64,000 nt of DNA. Source: Haematobia irritans (taxonomy: Eukaryota > Arthropoda > Insecta > Diptera > Muscidae). The number at the start of each line of letters is the position of its first letter. Position 1 is the first letter of the stretch. The stretch is taken from NCBI RefSeq assembly GCF_050003625.1, contig NC_134400.1:68218126-68282125 (forward strand). Reading direction: 5' to 3'. The position numbers and the translations under genes are program-made. Positions 25,202-35,706 of the stretch are shown one piece after another. Under the pieces are notes generated by a model. The model saw nothing but the letters and a program-made list of their open reading frames with translations. It was not told the DNA's origin and ran no database searches.

Positions 25202-25980
25202 TGTACGTAAAGAAAGGAAATTATTTCAAACAAGAAAAAAATCAATATCAAGAAATAAGAATTAGAACAGAGTTATAAAAAAAGAACCGCAAGTTTTATT
25301 TTCCTTATACCAGTCACAATACTTATCAAAGCTGGTGATCTGTCTGCTTCGGTGTCCAAAAAAAGAAGAATTAAAAAAATGCTAAAGTAATCTCAAGAAG
25401 CCTAATGTTTCTCTGCTAGATTCAAAGTATTATTACAGTGAGAGTCAACAAAAAATAAAAATTATCCAGCATATCAACTCATATAACACATTTATCCCCT
25501 CACTCACCATCGGTACCATAGAAGCTATTTGTTTTTTAAATTGTATAATAGTTTTTAATAAAGCTATACCGAGAGAGTAAAGTTGTAAATGTACTATATG
25601 TTCCGACACACACTGAGTGCAGAAACTAGCAACAATATAGTATGCAAAAGCTTTGTCTGTACTGTTAACTCTCAGAGAGCACATGATAATAACAACACTA
25701 GTGATATCAGAAATATTTATATGAGAAACAAATGATTGCAAAAAGCTAAGTTTATATTTTGAAACGATCAAAGGTAAGAATAAAGGAAATTATGTTAGTT
25801 ATGTGGAAGCAGACAGATTTACACTCATGTTGAATATTGTAGCATAATTAGATAATTTTGAATTAAATAAACAACTTAAAAAAATAAGTTTTGTAAATTA
25901 AAACAAATTATTAGAAAATTAACAAATTAAAAATGTTGAAGTAATTATAAAGAGGAATATGTTGGTTTTTTTCACCAACA
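25202..25980 (-). repeat. BEL/Pao 5' LTR
   Basis: 779 bp, the upstream LTR in coding orientation. I see three single-base differences from the other LTR (an A/G each near 25238 and 25267, and one C/T near 25526), so the insertion is young. A 108-codon frame in both LTRs is not a recognisable protein. Confidence 0.93.
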
Positions 25981-27872
25981 CTCCCATAAATATATAGCTT
26001 TCGCCCAATTTACACTCATATGACCACAGAGGCCAATTTTTAACTCCGATTTAGTTGAGATTTTGCACAGAGAGTAGAATTAGCATTGTTGCTATGCGTG
26101 CCAAATTTGGTTGACATTGGTTCAGATTTAGATATAGCTCCTATATATATATATATATATGTTTTTCTGATTTCGACAAAAATGGGCAAAATACCCACAT
26201 TCTCCTTGTCAAATCGCCACTGCTTAGTCGAAAAGTTGTAAAAATGACACTAATTATCCTAAACTTCCAATACATATATATCGAGCGATAAATCATAAAT
26301 AAACTTTTGCGAAGTTTCCTTAAAATTGCTTCAGATTTAAATGTCTCACATTTTTATACCCTTCACCACTACTTTGGTAGAGGGTATAATAAGTTTGTGC
26401 ATTTGTATGTAACGCCAAGAAGGAGTAATCATAGACCAACCTTTTAGTATACGGATCGGCTTAGAATTAAATTCGGAGTCGATTTAGCGATGTCCGTCTG
26501 TCTGTCTGTTGGTGTATTTTTGTGTGCAAAGTACAGCTCGCAGTTTTAGTCCGATTGTCCTAAAATTTGGTATAGGGTCCTGTTTCGGCTCAAAGACGAT
26601 CCCTATTGATTTTGGAAAAAATCGGTTCAGATTTAGATATAGCTGCCATATATATTTTTCACCGATCTGGTCATAATTGGCGTGTATATAAACCGATCTT
26701 CCTCAAATTCCGTACATCCGAATATTTTATAAGTCTCGAAAAACTTACGAAATATCAGCCAAATCGGTTCAGATTTGGATATATCTCCCATATATAGCTT
26801 TCGCCCGATTTGCACTCATATGACCACAGATGCCAATTTTTAACTCCGATTTAGTTGAAATTGTGCACAGGGAGTAGAATTAGCATTATAGCTATACGTG
26901 CCAAATTTGGTTGAAATCGGTTCAGATTTAGATATATCTCCCATATATAGCTTTCGCCCGATTTACACTCATATGACCACAGAGGCCAATTTTTAACTCC
27001 GATTTAGTTGAAATTTTGCACAGGGAGTAGAATTGGAATTGTAGCTATGCGAGCCAAATTTGGTTGACATCGGTTCAGATTTAGATATAGCTCCCATATA
27101 TATGTTTTCTGATTTCGACAAAAATGGTCAAAATACCAACATTTCCCTTGTCAAATCGCCACTGCTTAGTCGAAAAGTTGTAAAAATGACTCTAATTTTC
27201 CTAAACTTCTAATACATATATATCGAGCGATAAATCATAAATAAACTTTTGCGAAGTTTCCTTAAAATTGCTTCAGATTTAAATGTTTCCCATATTTATA
27301 CCCCTCACCGCCACTGTGGTACAGGGCATATAAAGTTTGTGCGTTTGTATGTAACGCCAAGAAAGAGTAATCATAGACCAACCTTTTAGTATACGGATCG
27401 GCTTAGAATTAAATTCTGAGTCGATTTAGCGATGTCCGCCTGTCTGTCTGTCTGTCTGTTGGTGTATTTTTGTGTGCAAAGTACAGCTCGCAGTTTTAGT
27501 CCGATTGTCCTAAAATTTGGTATAGGGTCCTGTTTCGGCTCAAAGACGAATCCTAATATTTTATGAGTCTCGAAAAACTTGCAAAATATCGGTTCAGATT
27601 TAGATATATCTCCCATAAATATATAGTTTCGCCCAATTTACACTCATATGACCACAGAGGCCAATTTTTTGCTCCGATTTAGTTGAAATTTTGCATAGGG
27701 AGTAGAATTAGCATTGTAGCTATACGTGCCAAATTTGGTTGAAATCGGTTCAGATTTAGATATAGCTCCCATATATATGTTTTTCTGATTTCGACAAAAA
27801 TGGTCAAAACACCAACATTTTCCTTGTAAAATCGCCACTGCTTAGTCGAAAGTTGTAAAAATGACTCTAGTT

Positions 27873-28331
27873 CAGAGAATGAAGCCGACCCATTTTTGTC
27901 GGCGGCGGCTAACACTAAATTTTTGCCTCCGGCGGCGGCGGCTTGACGGCTAAGCCGATAAAAAATTGTCTGTTCGGCGGCGCAAAATTATCTATTATAA
28001 AATCAATTTGAAGTTTTCCGAATTGTAATGAGATTAGTTGCACAACCAATCTTACAATCAAATTTACATTTCATTCAAATTTTTTGAGCTAAATTTTTGT
28101 AAAACTATTATAGCAACTTGATAATAATTTAATGAAAGTGGAAAGTTCAAAATTTTGGCAAAAACTATAACAAATATTATTAAATTTTTCTGATATAAAT
28201 CAATATTTTAGATTAATTGGCGGCTAAATTTGAGTCGAGATGAGTCGACATATTCGGCGGCGGCGTCGACTGCTAAAAACGGGTCGGCGACGGCTAAAAT
28301 CGGCGGCGCGACTCGGCGGCTTCATTCTCTG
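27873..28331. mobile_element. hAT-type MITE, copy 6
   Basis: 459 bp. It carries a T-to-C variant (TTGCACAACC) shared only with the copy at 30591. Confidence 0.88.
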
Positions 28332-28654
28332 CTCTAGTTTTCCTAAACATCTAATACATATATATCGAGCGATAAATCATAAATAAACTTTTGCGAAGTT
28401 TCCTTAAAATTGCTTCAGATTTAAATGTCTCACATTTTTATACCCTTCACCACTACTTTGGTACAGGGTATAATAAGTTTGTGCATTTGTATGTAACGCC
28501 AAGAAGGAGTAATCATAGACCAACCCTTTAGTATACGGATCGGCTTAGAATTAAATTCTGAGTCGATTTAGCGATGTCCGTCTGTCTGTTGGTGTATTTT
28601 TGTGTGCAAAGTACAGCTCGCAGTGTTAGTCCGATTGTCCTAAAATTTGGTATA

Positions 28655-29163
28655 CACTGAAAAAACAGTGAACCCACCAGGAAGAAAACTTTCGGTTAAT
28701 TTTAGAAAATTTTGAATATTTGTAGAAAATTTTAACTAAACAGTATTACAAACGTTGGGATCAAGCCGATGTCATAAAAATAATTACATATTTTTCGACA
28801 AATTCAAGAAAATTTATTAGACATTTTTTTTCACTTGTTAAAGAAAATTTTGTAGTTTGAAGGAAAAACTTGGTGTTCAAAATTGCAAGAATGTCTTTAG
28901 TGACATACGAAGTTCATGATGGACGCATTTTTAGTAAAATTTACAAATTTAAAGAAATTCTGAACTATTTTGTGGAAGACACGAATTTAGTTCATCTTTA
29001 TGCTTCATTGAGTATATATTTTTCCTCAGGTTTAGTTAATTTAACTAACGTACATAAAAAATTATTAGAGTAAAGAAAACTTCCTCTAAACATAATAATT
29101 CCATGAACTAAAATAAAGTTAAATTGGCTTTAGTGAAATAGAGAGTTCACTTTTTTTTGAGTG
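28655..29163. mobile_element. TA-flanked MITE, copy 6 (509 bp)
   Basis: Short subtype with intact termini and TA flanks. Confidence 0.83.
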
Positions 29164-30590
29164 TAGGGTCCTGTTTCGGCTCAAAGACGATCCCTTTGAT
29201 TTTGGAAAAAATCGGTTCAGATTTAGATATAGCTGCCATATATATTTTTCACCGATCTGGTCATAATTGGCGTGTATATCAACCGATCTTCCTCAAATTC
29301 CGTACATCCGAATATTTTATGACATCCTGTTTCGGCTCAAAGGTTCAGATTTAGATATAGCTGCCATATATATTTTTCACCGATCTGGTCATAATTGGCG
29401 TGTATATAAACCGATCTTCCTCAAATTCCGTACATCCGAATATTTTATAAGTCTCGAAAAACTTACGAAATATCAGCCAAATCGGTTCAGATTTGGATAT
29501 ATCTCCCATATATAGCTTTCGCCCGATTTGCACTCATATGACCACAGATGCCAATTTTTAACTCCGATTTAGTTGAAATTGTGCACAGGGAGTAGAATTA
29601 GCATTATAGCTATACGTGCCAAATTTGGTTGAAATCGGTTCAGATTTAGATATATCTCCCATATATAGCTTTCGCCCGATTTACACTCATATGACCACAG
29701 AGGCCAATTTTTAACTCCGATTTAGTTGAAATTTTGCACAGGGAGTAGAATTGGAATTGTAGCTATGCGAGCCAAATTTGGTTGACATCGGTTCAGATTT
29801 AGATATAGCTCCCATATATATGTTTTCTGATTTCGACAAAAATGGTCAAAATACCAACATTTCCCTTGTCAAATCGCCACTGCTTAGTCGAAAAGTTGTA
29901 AAAATGACTCTAATTTTCCTAAACTTCTAATACATATATATCGAGCGATAAATCATAAATAAACTTTTGCGAAGTTTCCTTAAAATTGCTTCAGATTTAA
30001 ATGTTTCCCATATTTATACCCCTCACCGCCACTGTGGTACAGGGCATATAAAGTTTGTGCGTTTGTATGTAACGCCAAGAAAGAGTAATCATAGACCAAC
30101 CTTTTAGTATACGGATCGGCTTAGAATTAAATTCTGAGTCGATTTAGCGATGTCCGCCTGTCTGTCTGTCTGTCTGTTGGTGTATTTTTGTGTGCAAAGT
30201 ACAGCTCGCAGTTTTAGTCCGATTGTCCTAAAATTTGGTATAGGGTCCTGTTTCGGCTCAAAGACGAATCCTAATATTTTATGAGTCTCGAAAAACTTGC
30301 AAAATATCGGTTCAGATTTAGATATATCTCCCATAAATATATAGTTTCGCCCAATTTACACTCATATGACCACAGAGGCCAATTTTTTGCTCCGATTTAG
30401 TTGAAATTTTGCATAGGGAGTAGAATTAGCATTGTAGCTATACGTGCCAAATTTGGTTGAAATCGGTTCAGATTTAGATATAGCTCCCATATATATGTTT
30501 TTCTGATTTCGACAAAAATGGTCAAAACACCAACATTTTCCTTGTAAAATCGCCACTGCTTAGTCGAAAGTTGTAAAAATGACTCTAGTT

Positions 30591-31049
30591 CAGAGAATGA
30601 AGCCGACCCATTTTTGTCGGCGGCGGCTAACACTAAATTTTTGCCTCCGGCGGCGGCGGCTTGACGGCTAAGCCGATAAAAAATTGTCTGTTCGGCGGCG
30701 CAAAATTATCTATTATAAAATCAATTTGAAGTTTTCCGAATTGTAATGAGATTAGTTGCACAACCAATCTTACAATCAAATTTACATTTCATTCAAATTT
30801 TTTGAGCTAAATTTTTGTAAAACTATTATAGCAACTTGATAATAATTTAATGAAAGTGGAAAGTTCAAAATTTTGGCAAAAACTATAACAAATATTATTA
30901 AATTTTTCTGATATAAATCAATATTTTAGATTAATTGGCGGCTAAATTTGAGTCGAGATGAGTCGACATATTCGGCGGCGGCGTCGACTGCTAAAAACGG
31001 GTCGGCGACGGCTAAAATCGGCGGCGCGACTCGGCGGCTTCATTCTCTG
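30591..31049. mobile_element. hAT-type MITE, copy 7
   Basis: 459 bp, with the same TTGCACAACC variant as copy 6, from which it was apparently duplicated with its whole unit. Confidence 0.88.
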
Positions 31050-31372
31050 CTCTAGTTTTCCTAAACATCTAATACATATATATCGAGCGATAAATCATAA
31101 ATAAACTTTTGCGAAGTTTCCTTAAAATTGCTTCAGATTTAAATGTCTCACATTTTTATACCCTTCACCACTACTTTGGTACAGGGTATAATAAGTTTGT
31201 GCATTTGTATGTAACGCCAAGAAGGAGTAATCATAGACCAACCCTTTAGTATACGGATCGGCTTAGAATTAAATTCTGAGTCGATTTAGCGATGTCCGTC
31301 TGTCTGTTGGTGTATTTTTGTGTGCAAAGTACAGCTCGCAGTGTTAGTCCGATTGTCCTAAAATTTGGTATA

Positions 31373-31881
31373 CACTGAAAAAACAGTGAACCCACCAGGA
31401 AGAAAACTTTCGGTTAATTTTAGAAAATTTTGAATATTTGTAGAAAATTTTAACTAAACAGTATTACAAACGTTGGGATCAAGCCGATGTCATAAAAATA
31501 ATTACATATTTTTCGACAAATTCAAGAAAATTTATTAGACATTTTTTTTCACTTGTTAAAGAAAATTTTGTAGTTTGAAGGAAAAACTTGGTGTTCAAAA
31601 TTGCAAGAATGTCTTTAGTGACATACGAAGTTCATGATGGACGCATTTTTAGTAAAATTTACAAATTTAAAGAAATTCTGAACTATTTTGTGGAAGACAC
31701 GAATTTAGTTCATCTTTATGCTTCATTGAGTATATATTTTTCCTCAGGTTTAGTTAATTTAACTAACGTACATAAAAAATTATTAGAGTAAAGAAAACCT
31801 CCTCTAAACATAATAATTCCATGAACTAAAATAAAGTTAAATTGGCTTTAGTGAAATAGAGAGTTCACTTTTTTTTGAGTG
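31373..31881. mobile_element. TA-flanked MITE, copy 7 (509 bp)
   Basis: Short subtype with intact termini and TA flanks, nearly identical to copies 1 and 6. Confidence 0.83.
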
Positions 31882-33317
31882 TAGGGTCCTGTTTCGGCTC
31901 AAAGACGATCCCTTTGATTTTGGAAAAAATCGGTTCAGATTTAGATATAGCTGCCATATATATTTTTCACCGATCTGGTCATAATTGGCGTGTATATCAA
32001 CCGATCTTCCTCAAATTCCGTACATCCGAATATTTTATGACATCCTGTTTCGGCTCAAAGGTTCAGATTTAGATATAGCTGCCATATATATTTTTCACCG
32101 ATCTGGTCATAATTGGCGTGTATATAAACCGATCTTCCTCAAATTCCGTACATCCGAATATTTTATAAGTCTCGAAAAACTTACGAAATATCAGCCAAAT
32201 CGGTTCAGATTTGGATATATCTCCCATATATAGCTTTCGCCCGATTTGCACTCATATGACCACAGAGGCCAATTTTTAACTCCGATTTAGTTGAAATTGT
32301 GCACAGGGAGTAGAATTAGCATTATAGCTATACGTGCCAAATTTGGTTGAAATCGGTTCAGATTTAGATATATCTCCCATATATAGCTTTCGCCCGATTT
32401 ACACTCATATGACCACAGAGGCCAATTTTTAACTCCGATTTAGTTGAAATTTTGCACAGGGAGTAGAATTAGAATTGTAGCTATGCGAGCCAAATTTGGT
32501 TGACATCGGTTCAGATTTAGATATAGCTCCCATATATATGTTTTCTGATTTCGACAAAAATGGTCAAAATACCAACATTTCCCTTGTCAAATCGCCACTG
32601 CTTAGTCGAAAAGTTGTAAAAATGACTCTAATTTTCCTAAACTTCTAATACATATATATCGAGCGATAAATCATAAATAAACTTTTGCGAAGTTTCCTTA
32701 AAATTGCTTCAGATTTAAATGCTTCCCATATTTATACCCCTCACCGCCACTGTGGTACAGGGCATATAAAGTTTGTGCGTTTGTATGTAACGCCAAGAAA
32801 GAGTAATCATAGACCAACCTTTTAGTATACGGATCGGCTTAGAATTAAATTCTGAGTCGATTTAGCGATGTCCGCCTGTCTGTCTGTCTGTCTGTTGGTG
32901 TATTTTTGTGTGCAAAGTACAGCTCGCAGTTTTAGTCCGATTGTCCTAAAATTTGGTATAGGGTCCTGTTTCGGCTCAAAGACGAATCCTAATATTTTAT
33001 GAGTCTCGCAAAACTTGCAAAATATCAGCCAAATCGGTTCAGATTTAGATATATCTCCCATAAATATATAGTTTCGCCCAATTTACACTCATATGACCAC
33101 AGAGGCCAATTTTTTGCTCCGATTTAGTTGAAATTTTGCATAGGGAGTAGAATTAGCATTGTAGCTATACGTGCCAAATTTGGTTGAAATCGGTTCAGAT
33201 TTAGATATAGCTCCCATATATATGTTTTTCTGATTTCGACAAAAATGGTCAAAACACCAACATTTTCCTTGTAAAATCGCCACTGCTTAGTCGAAAGTTG
33301 TAAAAATGACTCTAGTT

Positions 33318-33392
33318 CAGAGAATGAAGCCGACCCATTTTCGTCGGCGGCGGCTAACACTAAATTTTTGCCTCCGGCGGCGGCGGCTTGAC
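33318..33392. mobile_element. hAT-type MITE, copy 8, truncated
   Basis: Only the first 75 bp remain, starting from the CAGAGAATGAAGCCG terminus. The right terminus and right target duplication are gone, and the sequence continues in a T-type monomer boundary. A deletion removed the rest. Confidence 0.88.
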
Positions 33393-33609
33393 TTCACCAC
33401 TACTTTGGTACAGGGTATAATAAGTTTGTGCATTTGTATGTAACGCCAAGAAGGAGTAATCATAGACCAACCCTTTAGTATACGGATCGACTTAGAATTA
33501 AATTCTGAGTCGATTTAGCGATGTCCGTCTGTCTGTCTGTCTGTTGGTGTATTTTTGTGTACAAAGTACAGCTCGCAGTGTTAGTCCGATTGTCCTAAAA
33601 TTTGGTATA

Positions 33610-34124
33610 CCCTGAAAAAACAGTGAACCCACCAGGAAGAAAACTTTCGGTTAATTTTAGAAAATTTTGAATATTTGTAGAAAATTTTAACTAAACAGTA
33701 TTACAAACGTTGGGATCAAGCCGATGTCATCAAAATGAGTACATATTTTTCGACAAATTCAAGAAAATTTATTAGACATAACTAAGTTTTTTCACTTGTT
33801 GAAGAAAATTTTGTAGTTTGAAGGAAAAACTTGGTGTTCAAAATTGCAAGAATGTCTTTAGTGACATACGAAGTTCATGATGGACGCATTTTTAGTAAAA
33901 TTTACAAATTTAAAGAAATTCTGAACTATTTTGTGGAAGACACGAATTTAGTTCATCTTTATGCTTCATTGGAGTATATTTTTTTCCTCGGGTTTAGTTA
34001 ATTTAACTAACGTACATAAAAAATTATTAGAGTAAAGAAAACTTTCTCTAAACATAATAATTCCATGAACTAAAATAAAGTTAAATTGGCTTTAGTGAAA
34101 TAGAGAGTTCACTTTTTTTGAGTG
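33610..34124. mobile_element. TA-flanked MITE, copy 8
   Basis: Long subtype. The first terminus reads CCCTGAAAAAACAGTGAAC, with the A of the usual CAC mutated. The right end is intact. Confidence 0.82.
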
Positions 34125-35706
34125 TAGGGTCCTGCTTCGGCTCAAAGACGATCCCTTTGATTTTGGAAAAAATCGGTTCAGATTTAGATATAGCTGCCAT
34201 ATATACTTTTCACCGATCTGGTCATAATTGGCGTGTATATCAACCGATCTTCCTCAAATTCCGTACATCCGAATATTTTATGACATCCTGTTTCGGCTCA
34301 AAGACGATCCCTATTGATTTTGGAAAAAATCGGTTCAGATTTAGATATAGCTGCCATACATATTTTTCACCGATCTGGTCATAATTGGCGTGTATATAAA
34401 CCGATCTTCCTCAAATTCCGTACATCCGAATATTTTATGAGTCTCGAAAAACTTGCAAAATATCAGCCAAATCGGTGCAGATTTAGATATATCTTGAATT
34501 AGCATTGTTGCTATGCGTGCCAAATTTGGTTGACATTGGTTCAGATTTAGATATAGCTCCTATATATATGTTTTTCTGATTTCGACAAAAATGGGCAAAA
34601 TACCCACATTCTCCTTGTCAAATCGCCACTGCTTAGTCGAAAAGTTGTAAAAATGACACTAATTATCCTAAACTTCCAATACATATATATCGAGCGATAA
34701 ATCATAAATAAACTTTTGCGAAGTTTCCTTAAAATTGCTTCAGATTTAAATGTCTCACATTTTTATACCCTTCACCACTACTTTGGTAGAGGGTATAATA
34801 AGTTTGTGCATTTGTATGTAACGCCAAGAAGGAGTAATCATAGACCAACCTTTTAGTATACGGATCGGCTTAGAATTAAATTCGGAGTCGATTTAGCGAT
34901 GTCCGTCTGTCTGTCTGTCTGTTGGTGTATTTTTGTGTGCAAAGTACAGCTCGCAGTTTTAGTCCGATTGTCCTAAAATTTGGTATAGGGTCCTGTTTCG
35001 GCTCAAAGACGATCCCTATTGATTTTGGAAAAAATCGGTTCAGATTTAGATATAGCTGCCATATATATTTTTCACCGATCTGGTCATAATTGGCGTGTAT
35101 ATAAACCGATCTTCCTCAAATTCCGTACATCCGAATATTTTATAAGTCTCGAAAAACTTACGAAATATCAGCCAAATCGGTTCAGATTTGGATATATCTC
35201 CCATATATAGCTTTCGCCCGATTTGCACTCATATGACCACAGAGGCCAATTTTTAACTCCGATTTAGTTGAAATTGTGCACAGGGAGTAGAATTAGCATT
35301 AGCTATACGTGCCAAATTTGGTTGAAATCGGTTCAGATTTAGATATATCTCCCATATATAGCTTTCGCCCGATTTACACTCATATGACCACAGAGGTCAA
35401 TTTTTAACTCCGATTTAGTTGAAATTTTGCACAGGGAGTAGAATTAGCATTGTAGCTATGCGAGCCAAATTTGGTTGACATCGGTTCAGATTTAGATATA
35501 GCTCCCATATATATGTTTTCTGATTTCGACAAAAATGGTCAAAATACCAACATTTCCCTTGTCAAATCGCCACTGCTTAGTCGAAAAGTTGTAAAAATGA
35601 CTCTAATTTTCCTAAGCTTCTAATACATATATATCGAGCGATAAATCATAAATAAACTTTTGCGAAGTTTCCTTAAAATTGCTTCAGATTTAAATGTTTC
35701 CCATAT

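Larger units (their letters stand above)
18902..25980 (-). mobile_element. BEL/Pao LTR retrotransposon (7,079 bp)
   Basis: A complete element on the minus strand. Two 779-bp LTRs start TGTTGG and end TACA when read on the coding strand. A primer-binding site lies beside the upstream LTR, a purine run beside the downstream one, and a single gag-pol reading frame between them. The 5-bp duplication CTCCC flanks the element (18897-18901 and 25981-25985). The uninterrupted target (ATATCTCCCATAAATATATAG) can be read near 15180. A 5-bp duplication, the pol order PR-RT-RNase H-IN and the C-terminal domain after integrase identify BEL/Pao. It interrupts one array unit and is absent from the others, so it is younger than the array. 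It probably cannot move unaided, because gag has a stop and pol appears to lack a segment. Confidence 0.95.
16486..27295 (+). repeat. Higher-order repeat unit H5, interrupted by the BEL/Pao element
   Basis: C-type boundary, hAT-type MITE (17072-17530), T-type boundary, TA-type MITE (17862-18371), then a monomer split by the retroelement at 18902-25980. Removing the element and one 5-bp duplication gives a hAT-MITE to hAT-MITE spacing of about 3.72 kb. That equals the preceding spacing (13352 to 17072), so the element entered an existing long unit. Confidence 0.85.
27296..30013 (+). repeat. Higher-order repeat unit H6
   Basis: A unit of about 2.72 kb: C-type boundary, hAT-type MITE, T-type boundary, TA-type MITE, closing monomer. 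It shares private variants with H7: a 9-bp deletion after CAAAATATC (near 27590 and 30306) and TTGCACAACC inside the hAT-type MITE. H6 and H7 are therefore recent sister copies. Confidence 0.88.
30014..32731 (+). repeat. Higher-order repeat unit H7
   Basis: Practically a copy of H6, with the same length (2,718 bp), the same module order and the same 9-bp deletion. The TA-type MITE is 31373-31881. Confidence 0.88.
32732..35706 (+). repeat. Higher-order repeat unit H8 with truncated hAT-type MITE
   Basis: The hAT-type MITE stops after about 75 bp (33392), and the sequence jumps directly into a T-type boundary (TTCACCACTACTTTGG). The TA-type MITE (33610-34124) has a mutated first terminus (CCCTG). 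A second junction near 34495 joins ATATATCTT to GAATTAGCATTG, skipping monomer sequence. The unit is a mosaic of deletions. Confidence 0.82.
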
